DNA from: Sipunculus nudus
Taxonomy: Eukaryota > Annelida > Sipuncula > Golfingiida > Sipunculidae
Length of the DNA stretch: 64,000 nt
Assembly (NCBI GenBank): GCA_026874595.1
Contig: CM049306.1
Span: 96,527,642 to 96,591,641, forward strand
Direction: 5' to 3'
Made by a program: the position numbers and the translations under genes. Positions 1-11,500 of the stretch are shown one piece after another. Under the pieces are notes generated by a model that did not search any database, was not told the origin of the DNA, and was given only the letters and a program-made list of their open reading frames with translations. Each line of letters begins with the position of its first letter. Position 1 is the first letter of the stretch.

Positions 1-1530
1 ACATGAATACACCCTTGAGTTTCGCTCAATATTGTATAACACACATTCCTGAAGAATAAAAGAAACATCAATAGATGAAAGGCCACTTTGGTAGGCGCAC
101 TGCATTGGATCAGGAAAATTAAAATTCTGCTGGACTAACCAACCTTGAATACGGGTCAACATAATTTTATCAAATATTTTACTAATGACTGGAAGCAAAG
201 TAATGCCCCGATAATTATCGGGAGAATCTGCTCTTTTTTGGGGACATTTCAGCAAGGTTAGAACTAAACCTTGTTTCATTTCACCAGGAAAATACTCTAG
301 CTTCCAAATAATTTTAAATAAATAAGTAAGATGTTCTATCAAGTGGTATCCACCAAATATGAAATGCTCATTAACGAGCTCATCCACGCCACCTGCTTTG
401 TTACGTTTCAGGTCCTTCACTGCATTGCTTACCTTGGACATCTCTATATCTCTATCTAAAGTGTCATCGATATTTCTAAAAGAAGATTTTATATAATCAG
501 TTAATAATTTCTCAATATAAACTTTATGATTAATGTCAAAATTATCATTTTCTTGAGGACTATATAACGACGAAAAATAATTGGACCAACCATTGGCTAT
601 GTCTTCCGGATTTCTATAGCAATTCCCATCAAATAATATCTCGCTTGTAAGAACGCATTTCTTTCGTCTCTGTCTCTTAATCACACACCAAAATTTAGTC
701 ATATCCACTTCTCCTTCTCTATCGATCTTTTCAAACAAATCCCTCTCTCTTTGGCAAACATATAAACGGTACTGGCGCCTAAATTCACGTTTAGAGTCCT
801 TATATTTCTTAAAGGAAGTAGATGTATAGGTACGAGGCCTATCATCAGTGATCCACGCCCGTCTTTTAGTTCGCATCATGTCATGGAAAGGTTTTAACTC
901 TTTGCGCCACTCTGGTTTGAGGAACCTGGAATATTTTCTGCGAGGTACCCCCTCTAGAGATACATTTAAAATACAATTGACTAAAGTCCTGTAGTATTCA
1001 CAGACCTCTTTTTTGGTGCAAATGTCTAACTCTGGTTTATGAATTGTATCCAGCAATGTGGTTAAAGGATGCGTATACAACTCGCTCACGGACGATCCAG
1101 TCAGTTTACCCCAATTAAACATTAATCTGTTTGATTGTATAGGAGGGTTAGAGATCATATCACATTCAAGATCCAGAGATAATTTAACCGGAAAGTGGTC
1201 TGACACATTAAGCGCTTCATCTGAAGATACATAACTCTCTGAAATAAGATCATTTTTACATTCCGGTAGAAAGGTATAATCGATTAGAGAACAATTTCTG
1301 CCATTCATGTAAGGATCAAATGTGTAAATGGGACTACTAATCCCTTTATGGAGTTCCGGTGAGAAGTATCCAATGTCATGGAGAAAAGCTGACAACAGCA
1401 ACTTTCTTTGTCGCATTTGGTAATTAGATTCATTTAACAGGTCACAGTTAAAGTCCCCGATAAACAATACCGTTCCTTTGGTAGAATGTTCATAAAACAA
1501 TTCATATAATCTCGCTACATACATTCTAAA
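1..1530 (-). mobile_element. Non-LTR retrotransposon pol fragment (endonuclease C-part and reverse transcriptase N-part)
   Basis: Read on the minus strand, the stretch from about 1530 down to 1 stays open and leaves the window, so no stop is seen. It begins in the second half of an APE-type endonuclease, with the motif GDFNCD near 1450 and a later SLIDYTFLP segment. Near 220-60 it reaches a reverse transcriptase start (NYRGITLLPVISKIFDKI, then a CAYQSGLSS segment). The N-terminal half of the endonuclease is missing and an unrelated coiled-coil-like ORF abuts at 1526, so an internal deletion is likely. The LINE clade cannot be fixed from this part. The rest of the RT must lie left of the window. 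Confidence 0.75.
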
Positions 1531-1897
1531 CAAGTTGAGCGAATATTCTCAATAGTCGTTGGGTCACGACCGGTATATTACTGGCAGGAGACGGACGGAC
1601 CTCTGTTGCACTTTGGTGTTGCACAGGGCTATCTTGAGGAGAATTCACTGAAGTCTGATTTTGTGGAACCACATTTTCACTCTCCGAAGTAACCGATGCA
1701 TACGAAATACCAGTTCGCTTTAACTGACCGATGACTTTCTCGGCTGAAAGAATGTGGCTCCTCAACCAAGTAATTGATTCCGAGTTAGAATCTGTCAAAA
1801 TATGGAACCTCTCACTTTCATCTTTCATATCATGCATCAGCTGCCGAATACGTTTCATTTCAGATTTCAAGGGCTTTGATTGCATCCTCCTAGTCAT
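1526..1897 (-). pseudogene. Possible LINE ORF1 remnant upstream of pol
   Basis: A 123-codon minus-strand ORF whose first half is charged and helix-prone (KSEMKRIRQLMHDMKDE) and whose second half is rich in Ser, Pro, Gln and Thr. It directly precedes the endonuclease/RT reading frame and is in the same orientation. A coiled-coil plus linker architecture fits a LINE ORF1 product, but no diagnostic motif is visible. I infer that it is the start of ORF1 fused by deletion to the pol region. It could also be unrelated sequence. Confidence 0.35.
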
Positions 1898-1929
1898 GTA
1901 TGAAAGTTGACATGAACATCTACTAGGAC

Positions 1930-2439
1930 ACAGTAGTAGGACTTATGACCATTGGGTCTTATGACCCCATCACCCTGATAAATTGTAATTAACTTGTCTA
2001 ATCATGTAGTCCTCCCCTCTGATAGTGATACCCTGTCTTACAAGGGCAAACTGGAGGCTGTATTACATCATTCAAGGTAGCTGGGCACTCATCAGGAAAC
2101 CCAAAAGGTCCTGATAATGTCATTACCTTGGCCAATAAAACTATGTGCCACACAAACATGGTCTCATGTTCAGACACCTATACAGGCTCTTTGAAGACTG
2201 CATGGTACCAGCCAACAGGAAATCATGCATTTCTAATACTTGATAGCTTCCAGAAGCCCAGCAAAGCCTTGTGACTGCTTCACCCCAGCCAGTATGGTAG
2301 TTTTACAGATCTTTAAGTAAAAAATGTAAACAAATATAGGTTTGGGCACTTTTGGTGCCTAAAACCTGCCTAAAACCTGTTTTAGGCGGGGCGGTTTTAA
2401 CCAGGTTATAACCTATGGTTAAACCTTCATGCCTAAAAC
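1930..2439. other. Non-coding stretch, no gene seen
   Basis: No supported gene. Around 2340-2440 there are several short imperfect copies of a CCTAAAAC / TTTTAGG-type motif on both strands (for example GCCTAAAACCTGCCTAAAAC), which could fold but do not match a known element. Confidence 0.3.
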
Positions 2440-2740
2440 TTGCCAACCCTGATCACAACTCCGGTGGATAAAGTGTTGCAGTGGATCACAACTTCAGTGG
2501 ATATATATAAAGTGCTGCAGTGCCAGGATCAAAATTCTAGTGGATAAAGTACTGCAGTGAATCACAGCTCCACTGAATAAAGTGTTGCAGTGGATCACAA
2601 GTCCATTGGATAAAGTGCTGCAGTGAATCACAACTCCAGTGGATAAAGTGTTTCAGTGAATCACAACTCCAATGTATTAAGTATTGCAGGGGACCAAAAT
2701 TCTATTTGAAAAATTGTTGCAGTGAATCACAACTCAAGGG
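2440..2740. repeat. 33-bp imperfect tandem repeat
   Basis: About eight to nine imperfect copies of a unit of about 33 bp. Each has the pattern GATCACAACTCCAGTGGAT followed by AAAGTGTTGCAGTG. Copies differ by substitutions and one short TA-rich insertion near 2505. Confidence 0.8.
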
Positions 2741-2824
2741 ATGAAGAAAGGTAGTTTTTTTGTTTTGTTTTAAAATTTTTTTTGTTGGAGGTAACCGTCT
2801 CCATTTTTTTATGGTTGCTTAACT

Positions 2825-3140
2825 AAGTATGTACATCTGCAGAATTCCATTCCGGTTTTGGACTATGTGATGGGCTTACACGCCATAATTCTGGCATCAA
2901 CCAGGGTCAGTCTAGGTGTGTGTCATCCCTATTGCTGGTTCATCACACTGAGGAAACTTTGAAAGGCGCACTCATTTGTGAGTGAAACACCACTGTTGGG
3001 CACAGTCTCCCCATTTAGCCTGCAGAGCGCTCATCCTGGGTAGGGGCTGACCATGAAAAATCTTGGCTAAGATTCCAACTCACAACCTTTGAGCTTTATT
3101 CCCAATGCTCTATACCTGAGCCACAGAAGCCAGTTAGTAA
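2825..3140 (-). mobile_element. tRNA-derived SINE (minus strand)
   Basis: On the minus strand, 3123-3106 reads TGGCTCAGGTATAGAGCA, a good polymerase III A box. About 25 bases later, 3081-3071 reads GAGTTGGAATC, a B box. The tRNA-like head is followed by about 230 bp of unrelated body ending near 2840. This layout is that of a tRNA-headed SINE. Body-family assignment would need a repeat library. Confidence 0.6.
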
Positions 3141-3746
3141 GGTAGTTGATCTGTGACAACTCTAACTGGAAAAATTATGTGGGTTGTGATGCCATGGTAT
3201 CATCAGACTTTGGAAAAGCACAGTTTACAATAGGCTCAATCCTTTAACCTATATCTACTTATCTGCAACATGTACATAGTGTCACAAGCCTTGAGCAAAA
3301 GAAAAAATAATATAAAAGACAATACAATCTACCATTACTAAGAAAGCTAAATCAATTCAATTCAAAAATATAATTTGTATGTGAAACGAAAAGTCTTGTT
3401 TGATAGAAACAATAATACAAGATCTACAAACGTTCAGAACAATAACTTTTATTTGATAGATGTTCCTCCAAACATTACTTAGACTGATAATCAATAAAGT
3501 TTAAAGACATCATTATAAATAATGACAGCAGTTCACTTTAACTGTTCTACTAGTAACATTACTTTTATTAGAAACAAAGGGTTTTTTTCTGTAAACAATG
3601 CTAAACACTGCATTTCTGACTTCTCATGAAGCTAACTTTGAATTCTGGTTATCTTGAACTTTTCTTGATTATTAATTGTCTTGCTTTAAACCATGAGGAT
3701 TATGAATCCTCCAAATTCTTACAGTTTCCTTTATAAGCATACATAC
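3141..3746. other. Non-coding stretch downstream of PM20D1-like exon 2
   Basis: AT-rich sequence with no exon recognised on either strand. On the minus strand it is the beginning of intron 2 of the PM20D1-like gene. Later exons of that gene are not visible anywhere to the left within the window. Confidence 0.4.
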
Positions 3747-3982
3747 CATGACAGTTTGTTTGTTGTGTATGGTACCTCTTCCGTACAGGTAACCATCCAC
3801 CACCTTCCCCTCAAAAGGAGGCGCCTCCCACTTGTCAGGCTCAGCAATGGGAACAACATCCAGGTGACCAGTCAACAGGTAAGGCTTGAGTGAGGCATTG
3901 CTGCCCTGTATCTGATACAGCAGGCTGTAGTTTGCCACACACTCCCATTCCACCAGGGGGTGCTTGTGTATAGTTGGATGTG
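3747..3982 (-). CDS. PM20D1: PM20D1-like coding exon 2
   Basis: Acceptor TTTATACAG|CA and donor ATG|GTATGT. It encodes YQIQGSNASLKPYLLTGHLD and the following catalytic-domain segment, with H128 and D130 as expected metal and catalytic residues and H161 where an Asp is expected. Confidence 0.8.
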
Positions 3983-4796
3983 CTGTATAAACATATACAA
4001 ACATTTGTTCATGGATATTATAGTATACCATAACATGAACTGCATTGATTATCTAAAGTTTATTACAATTATTTTATAATTCATGAAGAATCTTAATTGA
4101 TAAACAGTGATGGCCTTATAAAACAGATTTCATGAGGAATCTTCAATTAATTAAACAAAGCAATGGCCTTATAAAACATGTATGCTTGCAGCCTTAACTT
4201 TATCTTTTTTTATGAGATTGAATATAACCCCTAAATCACAGTTTTTATACCAGAGAGTATTGTGTAGTGTACTGAATATTAGCAACATTACATCAGTGAA
4301 CTTAAATTGGTACTGTTTGCCAGATATATATGCATGTTGGGGATTTGGATTAATTAAAATAATATTTAACAATATAGCTTGATATTCTAGAAATAAAAAT
4401 GAACCTGGAAAAAGTGTCATCATCGGATATGTCTATATGTCACTTATTTTACTATTAAATTACAAAATGAATATTTTAGGAATTCAACTTGAGAGTAAAT
4501 TAAAATATTACTGTATGTTTAAATTTCACACCTTTGATGATAAAATCTTGAAATTTCTTCAATTCTTCTGTGTTGTAATCCCCTGGTCCTCTAGAGATCG
4601 TCTTAAACCTGATCGCTTGTTTGAAGTTTTCCAAAACTTGGCCTTCAACTTGGATAAAGTCCTCATCTTTCACATTGCAAGGAGGGTTCCTCACAAGCCT
4701 GTGTTCTAAGGTCAAAGTTCGTACAGTTATAATTACAACTAATGCCATGAACACCACACCGCCTGCCTTGAAAACCAAGCTGACCAGAGACGCCAT
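3747..4796 (-). CDS. PM20D1: PM20D1-like N-fatty-acyl-amino acid synthase/hydrolase, first two coding exons (partial gene)
   Basis: Two minus-strand exons join in phase: 4796-4532 (88 codons plus one base) and 3982-3747 (two bases plus 78 codons). The start is the ATG at 4796. Residues about 9-26 form a hydrophobic signal-anchor. The second exon carries the M20 peptidase metal motif GHLDVVP (H128, D130), then WEAPPFEG and YGRGT, which match PM20D1-type enzymes that condense or hydrolyse N-acyl amino acids. The second metal motif, normally GRGT-hydrophobic-D-D-K, reads GRGTIHNKQ here, so the bridging Asp appears as H161. Splice sites are AAAG|GTGTGA, ATACAG|CA and ATG|GTATGT. Only the N-terminal third is in the window. 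The rest lies left of it or is lost. Confidence 0.75.
4532..4796 (-). CDS. PM20D1: PM20D1-like coding exon 1
   Basis: Starts at the ATG on 4796-4794 (MASLVSLVFKAGG) and ends at the AAAG|GTGTGA donor. It encodes the membrane-anchor helix and the linker DEDFIQVEGQVLENFKQAI, and ends in phase 1. Reading continues open upstream of this ATG, but there are no in-frame ATGs in the nearest 36 bases. Confidence 0.75.
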
Positions 4797-5477
4797 TGTT
4801 ATACCTTTCTTATTATACACATTCCAGGACAAGTTTTCTTGGATTTTGTTGTCAGACCATGTTGATCACCGTAGCTCTCCAAACCCCAAACCAAGCAGTT
4901 CCCTGGTTGCCTGTCAATCTGAAACCACAAGAAAGGTCAAGGCCGAAGGGAACCTGTTCTGCTGATACACGTAATCATATTGTAGCTGTCTGTCCTATCA
5001 CACGTCAAAGTTTAACCCTGTAGTGTGATATAGCATCATGTGTAATTATTCTACGCCATTAATCTTATACATCAAACTGTCACAGCACTACTCAGCGTGT
5101 ATCCAGTTGTACTACGTGTAATTGTAAACATAAGCACATGGTCGTCATAGAAGGTCAAAGGTGACCAGTTCGGTCCGAAAATTAGGACCACACGTGTTTT
5201 AGCAAACGCGGCTATATCAAAATTCATTTTAATCATACTGAGTAATAAATTATAAAAATACACATAAAGCGCTCTTTTAATCAATTGATGTATATAATGG
5301 AAGATATCGTTATTGTTTTGTTTGGCTTGCTGGGCGTAGTGATAACCCACGTGGAAGCGGACTGGTAGTGCGCCACTTGGGCTTACATGGCAGCGGACCT
5401 CAGCTGGGCCACTAATACATTGTTTCGGTGCATGTTCTTTAGTCGGGTGTCTTTTAGAAACCACAATTTGCGTAACA
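4797..5477. promoter_or_regulatory. Shared divergent promoter region of the PM20D1-like gene and ALDH1L2
   Basis: 681 bp separate the two divergent start codons (4796 minus, 5478 plus). Two perfect palindromic E-boxes CACGTG lie here at 5191-5196 and 5348-5353, and a third lies just inside ALDH1L2 intron 1 at 5546-5551. CpG dinucleotides are denser at 5330-5720 than in the surrounding DNA. That the region drives both genes is inferred from layout. Transcription start sites are not defined. Confidence 0.45.
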
Positions 5478-5522
5478 ATGCTTGCGGCAAGGCAGTTCGT
5501 TAGGAGATTCCATTCCTCCAAG
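5478..5522 (+). CDS. ALDH1L2: ALDH1L2 exon 1: mitochondrial targeting leader
   Basis: Encodes [15 protein letters not shown] and ends in phase 0 at a strong donor AAG|GTAAGC. The segment is Arg-rich, has no acidic residue, and has the RRFHSS pattern common at matrix-protease sites. It joins in frame to exon 2 (INFDK then MKIAVIGQ), giving the same layout as vertebrate ALDH1L2 leaders. The 15.2-kb gap to exon 2 is long, so transcript proof is needed, but phase and content fit well. Confidence 0.82.
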
Positions 5523-8500
5523 GTAAGCAAAGGACTTAGTGTATGCACGTGGGCCAGGTGATTAAGGGAACACATGGAAAAATTTCGCCCCAGTAGGCCT
5601 GACACTGTTATAAGCAGTAAAGACTAAAGTCATTGGCAGTAGTCGCTGGAGGTTGTAACCCGCGTTACTGCGAGGTTGTCAGGCTGTGCTGAGGCTGTAC
5701 ACATGCTTACCGTGACGAATGCGTTGTATAGCCTTTATCTGTTTATTCCAGTGTTAAGGAGCGTACAGCACGGGTGATAGTGTGTTCAATAGGGTTTAAA
5801 CTTTTAAGCTTACCAAACTATTGATGGACAAAAATATTAGATCAACTCAATAAATGATGATAAAAAACAGTTTACTTCGCAGCAGGTACGATGTCAGTGA
5901 TGGTAATATACGGGGTCCTACTAAATACCAGAATACCCTGAAATGTCCCGGAATACTGCATAATTACAGAATAAATTCATAATTTCTTTCAATATTTCAC
6001 AAACAACAGGATTAGTAATGACATTTTGGCCATATTATTAGGGGTTTAGGACATAGGAAACTTTTCAATTTTTATTCCAATTATTTTTAAACAATTAATA
6101 AAATGGAAAACAATTAAGGCCCTGTTACCATTCACATAGGGAGTTAGGCCATGGAATATTTGACCATTTCTGGAAGTGGACAAATTCTGCGACACCCCAT
6201 GCCTTGGTGACTGATCACGATTGTGATCTCTAATTTTTTTTTTTCATTTTCTATAAAAAAAAATGCTCTGATTAACTCTTATTGCTTGACAGTCATATTG
6301 TTTTGATACTGATAGTGTACGGAATATATTATTATTATAAGGGGAAATAAAGCGGTATTCTGGGATATTTCGCGGTATTCCGGTATTTAGTAGGACCATA
6401 ATAAACGTTATAACAGTATAATTTACAGTTACTTCGCAACTCTGTAATCCCACATTATACATTAACAACCATGTCCATCTCACTATTGATAATGATGAAA
6501 TGCCCGACCATGTTACTAATCTTATCTCCAGTGGACACTCCAGTGACATAAAAAGAGGTTATTAAAGCATTTTTACCCCTTTTTTAAAAAGTGTACATGA
6601 TATCCGCATCAGATCAGTGGCTCTGTGGGTTGATCCAGGATGGAGGGGGTAGCCTCCCTGAGGGTGAACAAGGTTCTGGTCTTGATGCTGTAACCTGTTT
6701 TGTACGTAATATTTGGGGTAATTTGTCTCATAAGAAATAAGAGCAAGGTCAGGCATTTTTTATGCAGGTAGTTGGCGGAATAGCTCCTGCAACCTTTTGA
6801 ACAGAAAAGTTTATACATCCTCACTTGTTCTTGTATAAAAAAATATCCTAGAAAAACATGTGGACACGGGTACTGGGATTGACAATTCAATTTCTTACAA
6901 TGTACCAGAGGGTAATATTATAGGTCCAGAACTAGATCCAAGGGGGGGATATAAGCATAAAAATATCAGGAAAACAGCACAAAAAAGGATCTGCCCATGG
7001 ACAGGTAGTGTCCTTGACCTATATCACTTTGGTCAGTCTGTTGCAATGTTTTGCATAGTCTTATATCAACATTTGCCATTTATCAAATTTGTTGATCAGA
7101 AAGACTTCATCAGACGTGGCAGGGAATCAACTTGTGTCTTCTACTTGAGACAAATATGATGTAGCATACCAGCTACAAACCGTACATCTTACGGTATTTT
7201 TTTTTATACTGGTCCATGCATGTTGAACTGGTTATTGTAAATAGCCTGTGTATTAACTACGACAGTGTCAGAATTTATTCAGTCTGTATAGGCAAGATCA
7301 TTTATAACAGCCCACCCCTCTTGCTTTTAGACGGACTTGCCTGTCAGTGGGAACCTCTGTAACTGGCAGTATAATACTGTGGCTTAAATTAGGGTTATGT
7401 AAAAATTATATATATGCATGTGTGTGTGCATATACATACATACACATATATTTATATATATATATATACACACACGCAAGGAATGCCAACTACTTATTGG
7501 ATGTAGATATTGAGATTAATAGTAAATAGGGGCATAAAAGTATATATGTTATATAACTGTTTGTATATGGTCACCTGAATAACCCCAAAAAGTAGAACCA
7601 AGTGGTCACAGCATGGATGTGTATGTACAGTATATTGGCCAGGCACCTAGGCCTTTCCACTCCAGTGCCCCCTTTATGCTGTATCATGGTCAGATAGGGT
7701 GAAACCACTTTGTGACTGGTCAAGTCACACACAATACAGGTTATTGGCATAGACTCATTAACATTCACACCTGGGAGCATCCATTGCATAGTAGTGGATG
7801 TCATTGGTCAGGTGACCTCGTGTGAACTGTGAGCTTTATCCTCAGTGACTGGTCATATTTATGATGGGTCTGGGTCAAGGTAAAGTAACTGAGTAATTAA
7901 AGTGTAATATTCATTGTTATATTATGTTACAAAGTGACTCATAATAAAATAAATAAACTCAAGCAACTAAATAAATGCCAATTAAATACAAATATGTTGT
8001 ATATATTTCTAGTGTATATGTGAGCACCCAATATAACATGAGTTTAATTGACTAAGTATTAATTTTCTATGGACTAGTGTTAGCATGTACATTTGATGGC
8101 TAACAGATTAATTATCTTTGTATTGTTTGTCCTCTTTACAGCATTAACCCCCAGTCTGAAGCTTTCTAATACTGTACTTTAATAATAAAGGAAGTTGCTT
8201 CAGGTGCACATAAATATAGATGACATATATCAGTGCAGATTATCTGATTTCCAGATCACATACCAGTGATATTGTACATATATAAGGTACTTATCAGTGT
8301 ATATTAATAAGTTATCTATCTGTATATATAGAAATGTGTTTGTAGGACAGATAAATATTGTTGACAAAGTTATATTTAGATGCACCGGCCCAAAGGCACA
8401 AGCACTATTCATATACACAGAAAAAAAAATTGTTAGTGACTTGCTCATATAATATTGGCTTAGCCTGATGCTGAGTGTGCATTCTAATGATCATTACTAC

Positions 8501-11500
8501 CTGCATGTTTCCTGTTTTGGTTTTTGGTATGAAAATTAATACTTTATTTAATTAATGCTGAGCTTGCATTCTAATGATCATTACTTAACCTGCATGTTTT
8601 CTGTTTTGGTATGAAGATTAATAATTTAATTTTTGAGTACAGGTAGAATTGTGTGTTGTGGTGGAAGAACGAGAATGATTGTGAAGATTGAATAAATGAG
8701 AAACTTAGTATATATTCCCACAGGGGGGAAAGTTTTCTACCCCAGTTTATGGACCATCTTTGATATAAGTTTAGCCAGAAATATATTAAAATTAGTGATG
8801 TTGTCCATCATATTAATTATTTTTAAGGTGTGAGAAACAGTGTTGTAAGTTAATAATTAAGGTTATTATTACTGTACCAATTTTTATATTGTTTAATATT
8901 TATATTTTAATAATTTTCATTTTGAAATATATCACCTGTGGTATATCACTGTGGATAAAATATTTCGAGAAAAATTGGTAAAAATCAAGAACCACATCGT
9001 AAAATCTACAGGTCAGTCCATCAGTAACTCTTTGTTTGTTAATGTAATCAGAATTATAATTCCTAGTTTATTTATATCCTTTCATATTACAATTCATTCA
9101 TTATATAATATAGCCATTTCTAGTGGTTCAGTGCAACAGAACAAACCAGGTATTTCAAAGATTTAACCTTATTGTGTTTCTTACTGCAGTTAATGCCAAA
9201 TATGTTGTATCATGTGGCTGCAATCCTTACATAGTCCAATACACAAATTAACATGTAACTTCTTTGAAGTTAAATCAGCGGCAATATTTAACTAGAATGA
9301 GTATCAATCCTCCTGGCCAGCTGCACTCTCAAAGTGTCAGTCAGAGGTAACTGATTAATAAAGTGTTAGGGCATTAATGACCTGTGTTTTAACTTAGTGG
9401 CAATGAATGTCAGTGAATTAAGATTTGCTTTAATGTCTTTGAGTATAAATATAAAGTTAATGTTGTGTTTCAATAATCTTAGAAATGCTGCCAATCATGA
9501 ACGTTGAACATGCACATGTGTGTGTGGGTTACTATTAAACTATATACCTACACATGTAGTCAGTATCAGGACTTGTACAGCTACCAGTGCACATTATAAG
9601 AATAACAAGATACAACCACAACTTATGTTTTTGTGGATCAAGTTAAACCAAACCAGAGCTTCAGGAGATATCAACCAACAGTCATTATGAGGACAATGGT
9701 ACTTGCTTGACATTGATTTAACTGAAGGAGCAATATTGAATTTCATTGGAATGGGAGAATGAATTTCATAGTTTCCTTGCAAGAAAAAAAAAATGGGCAT
9801 TGCTGAGTATTTGCAGTTTTGCACTCAGAAAATCCTGTTGCTTAGTGTGTTTTACTCAGCTGACTTTCATATATGCTGAGCTGTAGTGATGGCTCTTAGC
9901 GTGCCATCCTTCCTTGTATAAAATTCTGTTGTGCCTGTCTGGCTGTTCTTCCATCAGCATGGTACAACTCTTTTTTTTTTTAACTGACCCCTCTTGCTGT
10001 TCAAAGTGGCAAAACAATTATATATTTCATTTGTGCATAAAATTTGAACAAGTGTCCCCATCACAGATACTAGTAAATGTTTTCCTCTGACGCTGCAAAT
10101 TTTGCACAAAATTGGCCAATATCTTTAAAACTGATTATTTTGAAATTCTAAGGATCTGTCCATAAGTGGGACTACTGTGTTGAACAGTGTATTCTCTTCA
10201 GTCAAGTCTTCATAATACAAGTGCATGTGTAACCCTACCTCATTCCCAGCACATAATAACATTTTTGCACATGTATCTGTGTTGGTCTTGAAAGACCATA
10301 CAGACAATTACTTCCTGAAGTATATCTGCTTCATTGTTCAATTATCTCCACAGAAGGCTGTGGATGTGAGGCCCAGATTGTCATATCAACGGATCTGATA
10401 ACAGCTCCTACATGCTACATATATATATACACATGGCATTATCCATCATTACAATGTAGTAACTGATAGTGGAATATTCCTACAACCTACAAATATGCCA
10501 ATAGTGCAGATAAGATGACACAGATAAGGAATCAAGGGCAAACTGGGCTATGGTTGTACAGTGTGTTGGATTAAGTAGTATACACCTGTATGACTCCTGC
10601 CGGGTCAAGTATGGTAGTTGGGATGATTATGTCAGGGAAAGTATTCAAATTTATGATGCTGTGATAAACTGGTAACCTGCTCTTTACCTCAGGCTGTGTT
10701 CAGTGAATCGAACACTTTTTGAAAAGACATGCAAACATCAGGTTTTTTGGTTGTGTGCACAGTGTCGGTTGCAGCTTTCAGCATCTAGTTGACTTAGTTA
10801 AACCCTCGTTTCCAAACAAGTCCACACTCAAACTCTTCCCAGTTGACATGGAAGCTGGACATATTTATTTACTCAGTGAAAATAGCAAAGCACAACTCTT
10901 GGTGTTTTTTAGTTCTCATTCTTTTCTCTTATTGTAATATATTGATATATTACAGGTAATATACAGGTATTTGAGATTTTCATAATTATCACCCAAAAAA
11001 ATACACCCCTAAATATAGTAGACTGAAACCTGATTAGACAAGCCATTCTAGTATTACACACACTGGATATCTTTCATGTATTGTTGTTTTCTCAAGTCCA
11101 CTTACAGTATTAAGATTAGACCTGGTCAAATATGAGAAAGCTTTTAGTGCATATAATTTCAGTTACACCCAAGGATTATGGCACTTGAGACCAGCTAATG
11201 TGGTAATTATGGTTACCAGGTTTACTGGACCATGTGTTCTGGTAATGAAAATGTTTATTAACCAGCCCCAACTTTTTATCTGTCACCTTACAAGAAATTA
11301 TTTAAAATAAATATTATCCATATACCATATCCAGGATCATCTGGCTGTGCAGGTAAATACTAGGTAAGATGTGACAGTGTGTGAACTTGATACCAGACAC
11401 AAATTTTAGCGCCTGATATAGTTTACGAGTCAGCCACCAGATGTCACAATTGTCCTCTTCAGAGACTTTGAAGTTATTATAAATAGTTCAAAATATGACA

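Noticed and set aside
5072-5605. 177-codon minus-strand ORF
   Set aside because: It overlaps ALDH1L2 exon 1 in antisense, has no domain signal, and the plus-strand exon with a splice donor explains the region better.
6860-7159. 99-codon plus-strand ORF in intron 1
   Set aside because: No domain, no plausible splice sites or codon pattern. It does not join in phase with ALDH1L2 exons.
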